Virus record (IMG/VR): IMGVR_UViG_3300036861_000287
Location: 1-45,984 of that record
Source of the DNA: a virus
DNA length: 45,984 nucleotides
Strand: one strand, 5' to 3'
Both the position numbers and the translations under genes were made by a program. Below are positions 38,693-45,984 of this stretch, one piece after another. Each line of letters opens with the position of its first letter. Position 1 is the stretch's first letter. The notes beneath the pieces were generated by a model. The model did no database searches, was not told the origin of the DNA, and saw only the letters and a program-made list of their open reading frames with translations.

Positions 38693-39922
38693 CTAGCGCC
38701 GCTGCGGCAGCGGGATGACGTCGCCGTCGCCCTCGCCCTGGTCGCCCTGGTCGCCGCCGCCCGCGGCTGGCTTGGCGAGCGGGGCGTAGTCCTTGCCTTC
38801 GCCGTTGGGCAGCGGCTCCAGGTCCTCGAGCTCGCGGAGCTCGTCGATGTTCCGCAGGCCGATCTTCCGCGCGATCTCATACACCCGGTAGCGGGTCAGC
38901 AGGTCGGTCCGCACGACCGCGTCCATCGCGAACTTCACGTACTGCCGTTCGGGCAGCAGCTGGTAGAACTTCGCCTCCAGCTTCGTGCACCACGGCCGCA
39001 CCGCATCCGTCTGCGTGGCGATCTGGTTCAGTTCGACCGTGTTGTACGTCAGCGGCCCGCCGGCCTGGCCGCCGATCTTCTCCGGCGGGACGCCGTAGAT
39101 CCCCGCGATCTGGGTCGCGCCGAGCTGCTGGCTCTCGATGAACTTCGCCTCGTACGGGGCGATCTCCAGCGGCGTGTAACTCCAGTCCTTCCCATGCACC
39201 AGCGGCCGCCGCCGACGGATCGACTTGACCAGCCGACCTGAGATCTCTTCCGCCTGCTCGTCGGTGATCGTCAGCGCCTCGTTCTTGAACGTCCCCGGCG
39301 GCACCCCACCCGCCGCATACCAGTCGCGGGAGAAGTCCTGCGCGCCGAGGGCGGCCTGGACGACCTGCGCGTACGCGGCCATCGGCGACAGCCCCCAGAT
39401 CTTCCCCGGGACGGGGAACCACGGGATGTGCACCACGTCCTCGGTTGGGACCTGCCGGCCCTGATACCACCAGACCGGCCGCGCGATCGACGCCTGCGGG
39501 GGCTGGTCGTCCACATACCAGTCGTCCGGGTTGGTCCACTCGACCCCGATGGGGAACCCGAACCCGTCACGCTGGGTGACCATGCCGACCGCGTTCCCAC
39601 GGCTCGCCATGCTGATGACGGGGCGGAACAGCCAGTCGACCAGCGTGCCCTGCGCGGCGGGCTGCTGGAACAGGGCCGGCAGCGACGCCATCCGCTGCCG
39701 GCGGTCCCCGAGGTCGCGGTAGGCATGCAGCGGCAGGGTCGCAATCTGGTCGCCCAAATAGCGCCACGCGCCGAACACCGCACCGAACGACGCGGCCCGG
39801 TCGAACGACACGGCAGCCGCGCCAGGTGGGTCGCCGACGTTCCATGGCAGCCCGGTGATCGCGCGCTGTTCCTCGCCGCCGCCGCGGTTGCGGTTCCACA
39901 CCAGACGGTCGAACCAACTCAA
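38693..39922 (-). CDS. portal protein, HK97 type
   Basis: 409 residues, MSWFDRLVWNRNRGGGEEQR... with the phage portal core (FGAVFGAWRYLGDQIATLPL, SPMAAYAQVVQAAL, EKIGGQAGGPLTYNTVELNQ) and a C-terminal disordered part (GDQGDQGEGDGDVIPLPQ). Forms the 12-subunit DNA channel. ATGA overlap with terminase. A 48-base gap to the protease shows nothing. Confidence 0.85.
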   Translation of the reverse strand: MSWFDRLVWNRNRGGGEEQRAITGLPWNVGDPPGAAAVSFDRAASFGAVFGAWRYLGDQIATLPLHAYRDLGDRRQRMASLPALFQQPAAQGTLVDWLFRPVISMASRGNAVGMVTQRDGFGFPIGVEWTNPDDWYVDDQPPQASIARPVWWYQGRQVPTEDVVHIPWFPVPGKIWGLSPMAAYAQVVQAALGAQDFSRDWYAAGGVPPGTFKNEALTITDEQAEEISGRLVKSIRRRRPLVHGKDWSYTPLEIAPYEAKFIESQQLGATQIAGIYGVPPEKIGGQAGGPLTYNTVELNQIATQTDAVRPWCTKLEAKFYQLLPERQYVKFAMDAVVRTDLLTRYRVYEIARKIGLRNIDELRELEDLEPLPNGEGKDYAPLAKPAAGGGDQGDQGEGDGDVIPLPQRR

Positions 39923-41547
39923 CGCACACTCTCCAGCGGGTCGTAGTCGTCGTCAACCGGCATCATCGCCGCAGCATCAAGGGCAAGGACCGCGCCGATC
40001 CCCGCGTCGATCTTCCGGCCATCCGGTCCCTTGACGAACACGAACTTGGTACGCCCGTCGTCGTCGTCGTCGCGGACGCGGACCTTCCGCTTGTGCATCG
40101 CCAGCACGTGCTCGCTCAACACCGTCGAGCCGTCATGGGACAGCGCGCCCTCGGCGATGGCGATCGAGAACCGGTCGCAGGCCTTCCACATGCGGGTCGC
40201 CTGGTTGGTGTCGAAGACCAGCACCCGTTCCTCGCCGTACAGCTCGGCCCAGTCCTCGATCTCGGTCGCCCACTTGGCCGGGTCACAGTTCTCCAGCCCA
40301 ACCCGCCAGTAGTCAAACGCCTCCTGTTGTCGGGCCCGCACGTCCCGTCGGGGGATCCGCCAGCCGCGGGGGGCATCCTTGGGTCGCTGCCACACCTCGA
40401 TCTCGAACAGGTGCGGCTTCCCGTCAACCATCGTGCAGCCGATCAGCGCCGTGCAGTCGTCCGAGATGGATCCGTCGAACCCGGCCCCGATATAGGCACC
40501 TGCTGGTACAACGATGTCCGGCCGGGCCAACTCAGCCCAGCGTGCCACCTCAACGGCCTTGTGGCGGTCGTCGCGGTTGTGGTTGAAGAAGTACCGCTCG
40601 GAATCTTCCCAGGTCGTCTCCGGGTCGCGGATCTCCAGGACCAGCCGGTCGAGGTCAACCCAGCCGCCCCGTTCCATCGCCGAGTCGCCATAGGGGACGG
40701 TGAGAGCCTGCCGGAGCGTCGGGTCCGGGTCGGTTTCGGTGACCTCGGGGGCTTCAACGGCGTCGTAGAACAACCCGGCGGCACCCTCGAGGGACGCCTT
40801 GTGCGTGCCCTCGGCGACGGAGTTCTCGCCCGGTGCGTAGCTGTTGGTCGTCTCGTAGCTGCGGCCCCGCATCTTGGCGACGTTGCGGCGCAGCGTCCGC
40901 GCGAGCTTCAGGCCGCCGTTGGCGGGCGTCCAAAGGTGCGTCTCGTCCAGAACCGCATAGGTGACCCGCTGGCCCTCGCGGGTACCGGCCGCCGCGCTCA
41001 CCGGCTCAAGCTTGCCGCGGCGGCCCTTCAGGAAGCACCGTGTCAGGCCGTGGTCGATGCCGAGCTCATCGGCGGCGTGGCCGTTGTTGGCCGACAGGAA
41101 CTCATACAGCGCCGAATAGGTGTTGTCGGCCTGGTCCTCGCTGACGGCGGCGATCTGCACCCAGGCGGGCGGATCGCCCATCGTCCCCCACGGCCGCCCG
41201 ACCGGCTCCCCCCGGGCATTCCAGCCGGCGAACCGCACCGGCCCCGCCAGCTCAGCGAGCGCCTTGGCGGCCTCCAGCGGTGACTTGCCCCAGCCCTTGC
41301 TGCGGCGGCTGCAGCCGCGGCGGTAGATGAACCTGCCCGCCAAATCAACCGCGTACCAGCGGACCAGCAGCGTCGCCTGCTCGGGCGTGAGGACGAACGG
41401 CTGCGACGGGTCAGTGGGCGACGGCAGGGCGTCCGAGAGCCAATCCAGCAGGTCCCAGCCGAGCGAGGGGAGCCTATCCGAGGTCGGCGACGGTGAGGCC
41501 GACGTAGCGGCTGGCCCTGGTGCTCTCGCGCTGGCCGGCGACTTCAT
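39919..41547 (-). CDS. terminase large subunit
   Basis: 542 residues. The ATPase has a Walker A-like SRRSKGWGKS (80-89) and Walker B VTYAVLDET (195-203); the nuclease half has GAGFDGSISDD with Asp358 and RVLVFDTNQATRMW. The start at 41547 overlaps the small terminase by 74 bases; no start codon exists after that. It pumps and cuts the DNA concatemer. Its start-region Ser/Pro stretch is probably disordered. Confidence 0.9.
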   Translation of the reverse strand: MKSPASARAPGPAATSASPSPTSDRLPSLGWDLLDWLSDALPSPTDPSQPFVLTPEQATLLVRWYAVDLAGRFIYRRGCSRRSKGWGKSPLEAAKALAELAGPVRFAGWNARGEPVGRPWGTMGDPPAWVQIAAVSEDQADNTYSALYEFLSANNGHAADELGIDHGLTRCFLKGRRGKLEPVSAAAGTREGQRVTYAVLDETHLWTPANGGLKLARTLRRNVAKMRGRSYETTNSYAPGENSVAEGTHKASLEGAAGLFYDAVEAPEVTETDPDPTLRQALTVPYGDSAMERGGWVDLDRLVLEIRDPETTWEDSERYFFNHNRDDRHKAVEVARWAELARPDIVVPAGAYIGAGFDGSISDDCTALIGCTMVDGKPHLFEIEVWQRPKDAPRGWRIPRRDVRARQQEAFDYWRVGLENCDPAKWATEIEDWAELYGEERVLVFDTNQATRMWKACDRFSIAIAEGALSHDGSTVLSEHVLAMHKRKVRVRDDDDDGRTKFVFVKGPDGRKIDAGIGAVLALDAAAMMPVDDDYDPLESVR

Positions 41548-41905
41548 CGTCGGTGACCTCCCAGCGCAGCCGCAGCATCGACAACGGGTTCAGCCCCAGC
41601 CGATCCTCAAGCTGCCGGGCCTCAGCCAACAACGGGATCGACAGCGACTCCTCAGCCCTGACCACCACAAGCACATAGCGCGCGACCGTACGCGGCCACT
41701 CGTGCTGTTCCCATACCGCGGCCGGCGGAGTTCTCCACAATTTCGCCCACAAGCGGCGCTCTTCGGCGGAAGGTTCCACGGAAAGCGGCCAAACTGGCGG
41801 ACGGCCCCGACGAGCTCGCGCCGGCAACTTGGTCATGGCCAATGTCGGGTTCCGGCGGCGGCGCTGGTCCTCAGGCTTCGGGATCGTGTTGCCGGGACCA
41901 GCCAT
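41474..41905 (-). CDS. terminase small subunit candidate
   Basis: 143 residues, basic N-terminus (KPEDQRRRRNPTLAM) followed by helices; the position directly upstream of the large terminase, and the overlap, fit a small terminase. The middle (WAKLWRTPPAAVWEQHEWPR) is typical of actinophage small terminases, but no strong motif is present. Confidence 0.6.
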   Translation of the reverse strand: MAGPGNTIPKPEDQRRRRNPTLAMTKLPARARRGRPPVWPLSVEPSAEERRLWAKLWRTPPAAVWEQHEWPRTVARYVLVVVRAEESLSIPLLAEARQLEDRLGLNPLSMLRLRWEVTDDEVAGQRESTRASRYVGLTVADLG

Positions 41906-41988
41906 CAGGGGGCTCCCACGGGCGTACAGGAAACGAGGCGGGTCATTGGGGGTCGGACGTCGTCGCGCAAGTAAGAAAATCCGGTCAT
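41905..41988 (-). CDS. possible 27-residue leader peptide
   Basis: MTGFSYLRDDVRPPMTRLVS... ends in a stop sharing one base with the small-terminase ATG. No good ribosome site. Supported only by the overlap and the absence of other genes in the gap 41906-42008, which could also hold cos. Confidence 0.35.
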   Translation of the reverse strand: MTGFSYLRDDVRPPMTRLVSCTPVGAP

Positions 41989-42008
41989 GGCCGCGCTGAC
42001 CTGCGGGT

Positions 42009-42149
42009 TCAGCCGGGCCAAGCGTGAATCAGCGGGACGAGGACGAACAGGGCCAGTCCTGCCCAACCAAGGGCGACCCTTGCCGTGACCCCAGCAGCAG
42101 CAGCGACGAGGCAGAGGAACGCGGCGAGCAGCAGCAGGAACTCAAGCAT
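42009..42149 (-). CDS. small membrane protein, 46 aa
   Basis: MLEFLLLLAAFLCLVAAAAG then WAGLALFVLVPLIHAWPG: two membrane helices with a short link. Genes of this kind often lie just before terminase in actinophages. Function unknown. Confidence 0.6.
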   Translation of the reverse strand: MLEFLLLLAAFLCLVAAAAGVTARVALGWAGLALFVLVPLIHAWPG

Positions 42150-42152
42150 CGG

Positions 42153-42332
42153 CTATGGGGTGGCGGGGCAGACGTTGGGCCGGTCGTCGGGGTTGCCGGT
42201 GCACTGACCAGAGTGACCAGCGCCGTTGCCGCCGTTGGTCGGGGGCTGCGCGTCGGCGAGCGCAGCGGCCATGCCGATGGCGGACATGGCGAACAGGGCG
42301 ATGCCGATGACGGCGATGCGGGCTTTGGTCAT
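42153..42332 (-). CDS. small exported protein, 59 aa
   Basis: A signal peptide (MTKARIAVIGIALFAMSAIG) with AxA-like cleavage near ALADA-Q, then a short mature part with Cys (HSGQCTGNPD, NVCPATP) that could form one disulphide. Its start overlaps the HNH gene's stop. Exported to the cell envelope; function unknown. Confidence 0.6.
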   Translation of the reverse strand: MTKARIAVIGIALFAMSAIGMAAALADAQPPTNGGNGAGHSGQCTGNPDDRPNVCPATP

Positions 42333-42631
42333 GGTGGTCTCCTTCGCTTACCTCGGTTGCAGTCCTTGTGCTCAAGGGCGTAGCCAGCATAACCGTCGGT
42401 GGGGTGGCCGAGGTCCAACACGCTGGGGTCAGGGCCGAGGGGCAGCGTGCACCGTCGGCATGGTTCGCTGGGCTGGTAGGTGGCCAGCAACTGGACGCGG
42501 ATGGCCTGGTGCTCGGTGCCGTAGCCACGCTGGGTGGTGGTGCCGCGCTGCTGGTCCTTGGCCCGGGTGCACTCAGGACACCGGGGGCTGGAGGTGAGGC
42601 GGGGACAGTCGAGGCACCGCTTCAGCGCCAT
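42329..42631 (-). CDS. HNH endonuclease
   Basis: 100 residues. A CxxC zinc pair (RCLDCPRLTSSPRCPECTRA) and then the HNH core: CRRC, LDLGHPTDGYAGYALEHKDC and CNRGK. In cos-type siphoviruses an HNH next to terminase is required for packaging-end cleavage, so this one likely works with the large terminase. Start taken at MALKRCLDCP. A 72-base gap precedes it. Confidence 0.85.
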   Translation of the reverse strand: MALKRCLDCPRLTSSPRCPECTRAKDQQRGTTTQRGYGTEHQAIRVQLLATYQPSEPCRRCTLPLGPDPSVLDLGHPTDGYAGYALEHKDCNRGKRRRPP

Positions 42632-42703
42632 GGGCACACTCCGCTGAATGGAGAATCTAGCACGGCCGGCAAGCGCACCGCTGGTCAACGGCTCGGCTCT
42701 TCG

Positions 42704-42916
42704 TTAATCCGGGGCAATCCGGTCACGCTGTTGTTCTAGCCGTGCCAAGAGGCAGGCAGCCGAGCAGAAGGTCCGTTCGACCTGCCACCAGTCCTCATAT
42801 CGATGGTAGGGACTCGGCTTGCTCACCTCGAACCAGCCATCATGGATCGGGTCGTCCTGCTGGGTGCCGCATTGGTCGCAGACGTAGGTGTCGCCGTGGG
42901 TGCGTCGTGGGCTCAT
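42704..42916 (-). CDS. small zinc-binding protein, 70 aa
   Basis: YVCDQCGTQQDDP and RTFCSAACLLARL give a CxxC...CxxxC zinc site like treble-clef fingers. Acidic loop in between. ATGA overlap with the gene upstream. May bind DNA or the host machinery; unknown. Confidence 0.65.
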   Translation of the reverse strand: MSPRRTHGDTYVCDQCGTQQDDPIHDGWFEVSKPSPYHRYEDWWQVERTFCSAACLLARLEQQRDRIAPD

Positions 42917-43374
42917 CCGGTCTGCTCGGTTCTCTTGGGCCAGTTCGCCGCGTCCTTGCTCCTGCGCTTCCACGAGTCCACCAGCTGCGCCAGCTCCGTC
43001 GTCCAGCCGCCACGCAGTTTCCGCAGCTCCCGGACCAGCGGGTCGTTCAGCTGAACCTGGCGGGGTGAGAGGTACCGGGGCCGGCGGGCATGGTCCTCGT
43101 CGTCGTTGCCGAAGTCCAGCCGTTCCTCGACGGGACGGCCGAGTCCGTGCCGGCCGATCGTGTGGCCGCCGATGGTGCCGCCACCCTCGGGGCTTTCCGG
43201 GCCGCCGGGCCCGTAGGCGGCGGCTTGCTTGGCGGCGTCGAGTTCCTGGTTGACCCAGACCAGGAGGTCCAGCAGCCAGGCGACGTCGTGGAAAGGGCCG
43301 GGTTCGCGCTGGTGGGCGAGTTCCTCGAGCAGGCCCTGGGCGTGGGCCAGGTCGTTCCTCGTCGGACGGGTCAC
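42913..43374 (-). CDS. hypothetical protein, 153 aa
   Basis: GTG start (MTRPTRNDLAHAQGLLEELA). A helical N-terminal half, a His/Gly loop (GTIGGHTIGRHGLGRP), then a basic C-terminus (RRPRYLSPRQVQLNDPLVRE). Coupled by GTGA. No family recognised; sits between packaging and methylase genes. Confidence 0.55.
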   Translation of the reverse strand: MTRPTRNDLAHAQGLLEELAHQREPGPFHDVAWLLDLLVWVNQELDAAKQAAAYGPGGPESPEGGGTIGGHTIGRHGLGRPVEERLDFGNDDEDHARRPRYLSPRQVQLNDPLVRELRKLRGGWTTELAQLVDSWKRRSKDAANWPKRTEQTG

Positions 43375-43685
43375 TCGGCCTTGTCCTCGCCCGCCAGCCA
43401 CGCCAGGAACCGTTCGGCGATCTGCAGGATCCCATCGACATGCTGGTCGGCGCGTGATGGCGCCCATTCTGCAGCGCGTACGGCTTCGTGGAGGGCGGCG
43501 GCGCGGACCGGGTCAAGCCATCGGCCGGTCTGCCATTGTGTTTCGAGCTCGCCGTGGGTCGGCCCTTCCTTCCATCGCCCTGGGCCAGGATCACCGCGCA
43601 TTGCACGGCCCCGTGCGGCCTCGTTCATGTGGTCTCCACTTCGGATTGGGTTCGTCCCCAAGGGCACACCCTGCAGTGGCCCCAT
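43371..43685 (-). CDS. hypothetical protein, 104 aa
   Basis: Either the GTG at 43688 or the ATG at 43685 starts the gene; the next ATG in frame is 43628. It encodes MGPLQGVPLGTNPIRSGDH... with an acidic helical C-terminus (DQHVDGILQIAERFLAWLAG). Function unknown. Confidence 0.5.
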   Translation of the reverse strand: MGPLQGVPLGTNPIRSGDHMNEAARGRAMRGDPGPGRWKEGPTHGELETQWQTGRWLDPVRAAALHEAVRAAEWAPSRADQHVDGILQIAERFLAWLAGEDKAE

Positions 43686-44074
43686 CACGGCACCTCCGGC
43701 TCAGTCGAGGGCGGGCTGGTCGGCGGCTTCCTCGTCGTCGGGGTCGACCGGGTGGTGGTGGTCTTCGGTGGGATGCCAGCGGTGGTCGTGCGCGTGGTTG
43801 GTGCCCCAGTTCTCGTGGTGAAGCGCGCCGTCAGGGTGGTGGACTTCCGGGTGGTCGTGGTCGTGGCCATGCTCGATGGCGAACGTTGCCTCGTCGGGCT
43901 GGGTATGGTCGACGTGCTGCTTGATTCCTGCCACGTGACTCCTCCTCCTACGGCGTAGCTGGGTCGGGGTTGGACGCCCAGGTCGGTGTCGACGTTGTTG
44001 GCGGCGAGAGCGAACGAGACGCCGAACAGGAGGCCGCTGGCGATGCAGAGGGCGCAGAGTTGGGGGCCGGTCAT
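43685..44074 (-). CDS. membrane protein with Thr/Ser/Pro-rich tail (overlaps another gene)
   Basis: 129 residues. The N-terminal membrane segment (MTGPQLCALCIASGLLFGVS) leads to a Thr/Ser/Pro-rich tail (TRTGAPTTRTTTAGIPP). The start overlaps the methylase stop (ATGA) and the end overlaps the next gene's start, so both boundaries fit. In a different frame the same DNA encodes the His-rich protein below. One of the two may be spurious, or both may be used. Confidence 0.45.
   Translation of the reverse strand: MTGPQLCALCIASGLLFGVSFALAANNVDTDLGVQPRPSYAVGGGVTWQESSSTSTIPSPTRQRSPSSMATTTTTRKSTTLTARFTTRTGAPTTRTTTAGIPPKTTTTRSTPTTRKPPTSPPSTEPEVP
43701..43934 (-). CDS. His/Asp-rich protein, 77 aa (overlaps the gene above)
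   Basis: GTG start with a strong GGAGGAG five bases upstream. Product MAGIKQHVDHTQPDEATFAI, EHGHDHDHPEVHHPDG, HAHDHRWHPTEDHHHP: clusters of His and Asp that could bind metal (zinc, nickel). The frame lies wholly within the gene at 43685-44074, so one of the two may be the only coding frame. Confidence 0.5.
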   Translation of the reverse strand: MAGIKQHVDHTQPDEATFAIEHGHDHDHPEVHHPDGALHHENWGTNHAHDHRWHPTEDHHHPVDPDDEEAADQPALD

Positions 44075-44637
44075 GATGCGGCGCCTTCGTAGCCCCAGCC
44101 CCATGAGTCCCAGCCCCATGAGTCCCAGCCGATCCGCTGGGCGCGGGCGAAGAGTTCGACGCGGGGTGCTGGGCTGACTTGCTCAACGGTGTCGAGGAAG
44201 GCTGGCGGCTTCTCGGAGTGCGCACCGCGGGACCATTGCCACCACGAGGAAGGCTGACGGCTGAGTTGTCCAAGCTTGCCTCGGCGGGCGAAGATGATGA
44301 ACTCGGTCGTATTGGCGAATGCACCACCGGGGCCGATCCCCATGGGCGGCTTGCACCACGTCAGAAGCTGCGAGAACCGGAAGCCCCACGCTTCGACCAC
44401 CATGTAGCCATCTCGGAGATAGCGATTCGTCGTCCACAGATACAGGTGGGCGTCTCGGCCTGCTAACTCGGTAACGGGGAGTGCGGCGATTTCCCAGACG
44501 CTCATGGTCGAATAGCCGAGACGATGCCGCCTTGTCGGGTCGCGAGAGAACTCGCCGGGTGGTGCGCCATCTGAGTGGTTCCATGGCGGGTCAGCCACGA
44601 TGGTCGCGTACGGCGGGCTCAGTCCTTCCCAAGTCAT
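44071..44637 (-). CDS. DNA N6-adenine methyltransferase, MT-A70 family
   Basis: 188 residues. DPPW motif (IVADPPWNHSDG) at about 15-18 and the later WGFRFSQLLTWCKPP, FANTTEFIIFARRG and SEKPPAFLDTVEQVSP are standard MT-A70 motifs. It would methylate adenines in phage DNA, likely against restriction. The extreme C-terminus duplicates WDSWGWDSWGW, a 15-base tandem DNA repeat near 44090-44122. Confidence 0.85.
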   Translation of the reverse strand: MTWEGLSPPYATIVADPPWNHSDGAPPGEFSRDPTRRHRLGYSTMSVWEIAALPVTELAGRDAHLYLWTTNRYLRDGYMVVEAWGFRFSQLLTWCKPPMGIGPGGAFANTTEFIIFARRGKLGQLSRQPSSWWQWSRGAHSEKPPAFLDTVEQVSPAPRVELFARAQRIGWDSWGWDSWGWGYEGAAS

Positions 44638-44852
44638 GCGACCTCCCGACCTAGCTGCCGGAGCCGTCTGGCGAGGGCGGCTTCCTTCCCGTGCCAGTCC
44701 CTGGGGGGCTGTTCGGGGAGGTGGCCGGGGCCGGAGTGGGCGGCCTTGAACCAGGCGACCTGCTGGTCTCGGTCGGGGGCGCCGTCGACGAAGATGGCCG
44801 CGTAGGAGGTCGGTGGGGTGCCGCAGTAGCAGGCGACGGTGGGGAGCGTCAT
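44634..44852 (-). CDS. hypothetical protein, 72 aa
   Basis: MTLPTVACYCGTPPTSYAAI, then a basic helical tail (DWHGKEAALARRLRQLG). A CYCG pair is the only motif. ATGA-coupled on both sides. Function unknown. Confidence 0.55.
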   Translation of the reverse strand: MTLPTVACYCGTPPTSYAAIFVDGAPDRDQQVAWFKAAHSGPGHLPEQPPRDWHGKEAALARRLRQLGREVA

Positions 44853-44965
44853 GGCTTCTTCCACCAGCCGAGGCGTTCCCCGACCGCGTCGATGGCGTGC
44901 TGCAGCAGATACCAGACCACCACGACACCGAACAGGGTGCCGACCACCGCGGTGGGGCGGGTCAT
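44849..44965 (-). CDS. small membrane protein, 38 aa
   Basis: MTRPTAVVGTLFGVVVVWYL, one membrane helix, then a basic tail ending GWWKKP. Both ends overlap neighbours. Unknown role. Confidence 0.55.
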   Translation of the reverse strand: MTRPTAVVGTLFGVVVVWYLLQHAIDAVGERLGWWKKP

Positions 44966-45282
44966 GCGCGCACCGCCAAGTAAACCCTCGCCAGCCACAG
45001 TTCCTGTTCCTTGGGGTCGCGGGCCACCGCGGCGGCGCGCTGGGCGGTGACGCCGAGCAGGACCAGGCGGGCCATCGTCCGGGCGATGTCGAGCTCGGCC
45101 TGGGGGAACCGTCGGCCCCAGCCGGGGACGCCCGGCTCGACCGGCCACTTGCCGTCCTTGGTGACGTTCTCCGGGTCCAGATAACCCCGCCGGCACCACA
45201 CGTCGAGCTGCCGGTAGCTGATGCCGGTCTGACGGCACACCTCGGCCGAGGTGTAGGTCGCCGGATGGGTCGCCGTGGTCAT
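44962..45282 (-). CDS. MerR-type HTH protein
   Basis: 106 residues. YTSAEVCRQTGISYRQLDVW and CRRGYLDPENVTKDG form a MerR-like winged HTH with a short following helix (LDIARTMARLVLLGVTAQRA). It may be an excisionase or a transcription regulator. Start at MTTATHPATY. ATGA overlap downstream. Confidence 0.65.
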   Translation of the reverse strand: MTTATHPATYTSAEVCRQTGISYRQLDVWCRRGYLDPENVTKDGKWPVEPGVPGWGRRFPQAELDIARTMARLVLLGVTAQRAAAVARDPKEQELWLARVYLAVRA

Positions 45283-45283
45283 G

Positions 45284-45733
45284 TCAGACAAGCTCCGGTA
45301 GATGCCAGGCGGTGAGGAAGCCATCCCACGTGTCGTACTGCTGGATCTGCGGGAGCCAGCAGAAGAAGTTTTCGCGTGGTCCAATAACGATGATTGGCTT
45401 GCCGCTGCCAAGTGCGATGCCGAACTCAACGTGTCGACCGCCGCACCCCTTGTCGGTGCGTGGTGGCTGCGTGAACGCAATGATGAGATCGGCCGCCATA
45501 ACGTCGTCGTAATCGTCGGTAGTGAACTTGGCGCGCAGCTGGGCGGCTTCGGGGCCGTCGCCATCCTCGACAAGCGCCTCACCAATATCGCTGATCGGGA
45601 CGCCAGTGTCACTGAGTTGGTGAGAGCCGTTCAGCCAGCGGGCGGTGACTTCAACGCCGATACTTTCCAGCATCATTCGGTAATCACAGAGTTCAAGGCG
45701 GCGGCTGTAACGGGCAGCAAGGTAAATCTTCAT
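45284..45733 (-). CDS. nucleoside 2-deoxyribosyltransferase-like protein
   Basis: 149 residues. MKIYLAARYSRRLELCDYRM, GVEVTARWLNGSHQL, DDVMAADLIIAFTQPP, GGRHVEFGIALGSGKPIIVI form the conserved phage family related to nucleoside 2-deoxyribosyltransferases. Likely salvages or exchanges bases on deoxyribose; whether this copy is active is unknown. The ATG overlaps the stop of the 51-residue gene. Confidence 0.7.
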   Translation of the reverse strand: MKIYLAARYSRRLELCDYRMMLESIGVEVTARWLNGSHQLSDTGVPISDIGEALVEDGDGPEAAQLRAKFTTDDYDDVMAADLIIAFTQPPRTDKGCGGRHVEFGIALGSGKPIIVIGPRENFFCWLPQIQQYDTWDGFLTAWHLPELV

Positions 45734-45885
45734 GCCATCCTTTCGTCCTTCAGGGCGGCGAGGAGTTCGGCGCGGTGCCGCAGCTGCTCCAGCGGCGACC
45801 ACTCCCCCTCGTCCAGCGCGGCCTGAAGTTCGCGGACGACCCCGCCGAACCGTTCGGCGGCCAGGTCGACGTCGAGCTGGGTCAT
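45730..45885 (-). CDS. small acidic/helical protein, 51 aa
   Basis: MTQLDVDLAAERFGGVVREL then EWSPLEQLRHRAELLAALKD. Helical, coupled by ATGA to both neighbours. The partial copy at 1-86 differs, see that entry. Function unknown. Confidence 0.6.
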   Translation of the reverse strand: MTQLDVDLAAERFGGVVRELQAALDEGEWSPLEQLRHRAELLAALKDERMA

Positions 45886-45984
45886 GGCCGCAACTCCAAC
45901 GCAGCAGTCACCTGTTCGTGAATCCAGGTCTCAACCGAGCTCGGCCAGGCTCGTTCCTCCATGGCGTCCAGTTCCGCTCGGGTG
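45858..45984. repeat. terminal direct repeat, right copy
   Basis: Exact counterpart of 59-185. Left of it, bases 45820-45857 still align with 21-58 but with three mismatches, each six bases apart, and beyond that the two ends differ. See the left copy for interpretation. Confidence 0.85.
45882..45984 (-). CDS. 3' part of the zinc-finger-like gene at 83-364
   Basis: Identical to 83-185; the remainder of the gene lies past the window end because the ends overlap. Annotate once, at 83-364. Confidence 0.75.
   Translation of the reverse strand, partial: TRAELDAMEERAWPSSVETWIHEQVTAALELRP

Noticed and set aside
40093-41283. 396-codon open frame on the plus strand across the terminase gene
   Set aside because: It is antisense to a terminase with clear Walker motifs, has no ribosome site, and its Arg/Gly/Leu composition is the usual GC-rich shadow.
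41906-42008. Packaging site (cos) next to the terminase
   Set aside because: The location is reasonable, but no repeat or nick-like motif can be singled out by eye.
42654-42688. Possible promoter TTGACC ... TAGATT upstream of the HNH gene
   Set aside because: The two boxes are 23 bases apart, too far for a standard promoter.
1-45984. CRISPR array or tRNA gene
   Set aside because: No spaced identical repeats of array type and no cloverleaf with a typical T-loop were seen by eye; a covariance search would be decisive.

Overview
The window looks like an essentially complete genome of a temperate, siphovirus-like phage of a high-GC actinobacterium, about 45.8 kb if circularised. Evidence for an actinobacterial host: high GC throughout, many GTG and TTG starts, promoters with TAGGGT and TAGCGT -10 boxes, and protein families typical of actinophages (MT-A70 methylase, HNH next to terminase, HK97-type head genes, deoxyribosyltransferase-like protein). 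Bases 59-185 recur exactly at 45858-45984, so the two ends join. No rRNA, tRNA, CRISPR array, DNA polymerase or replicative helicase was found.

Layout. A central switch lies at 8611-8790, where two divergent promoters share repeated CTTGGC-type sites. The leftward promoter drives a Cro-like gene and then a very long minus-strand run. This run goes down to position 1, crosses the junction and continues from 45984 to about 13096. It first carries early genes: HTH proteins, a possible single-strand annealing protein, a replication-initiator-like protein, and many tiny genes joined by ATGA or GTGA overlaps. It then carries a deoxyribosyltransferase-like protein, a MerR-type HTH protein, an MT-A70 methylase, HNH, terminase, portal, protease and capsid. 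The rightward promoter drives a repressor candidate, small genes and a tyrosine recombinase with an unusual hydrophobic N-terminus. This plus-strand block ends at strong terminators near 12.7-13.1 kb.

The most striking part is 23.5-36.4 kb. Directly after the major capsid gene lies a tightly overlapping cassette: sugar C-methyltransferase, GDP-mannose 4,6-dehydratase, a GT2-type and a GT4-type glycosyltransferase, and small unknown proteins. A further CgeB-like glycosyltransferase sits between the tail-terminator candidate and the major tail protein. The gene content suggests that the phage makes a GDP-linked 6-deoxy, C-methylated sugar and attaches it to its own virion. The cassette is followed by several beta-rich surface or decoration candidates, including a LamG-like protein, a secreted protein with a short collagen-like stretch, and a highly basic nine-repeat RRG/PPW protein of unknown function.

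The tail and lysis end (23.5 to 13.1 kb) holds the major tail protein, a -1 frameshifted tail chaperone pair, a tape measure with an NlpC/P60-like domain, tail-tip proteins, a holin candidate, a collagen-like membrane protein, a secreted Cys-rich protein, an amidase endolysin, an RHH protein and an SNase-like nuclease. Two plus-strand genes, one DUF4352-like membrane protein and one small secreted protein, lie antisense inside this late operon and look like morons expressed from the prophage.
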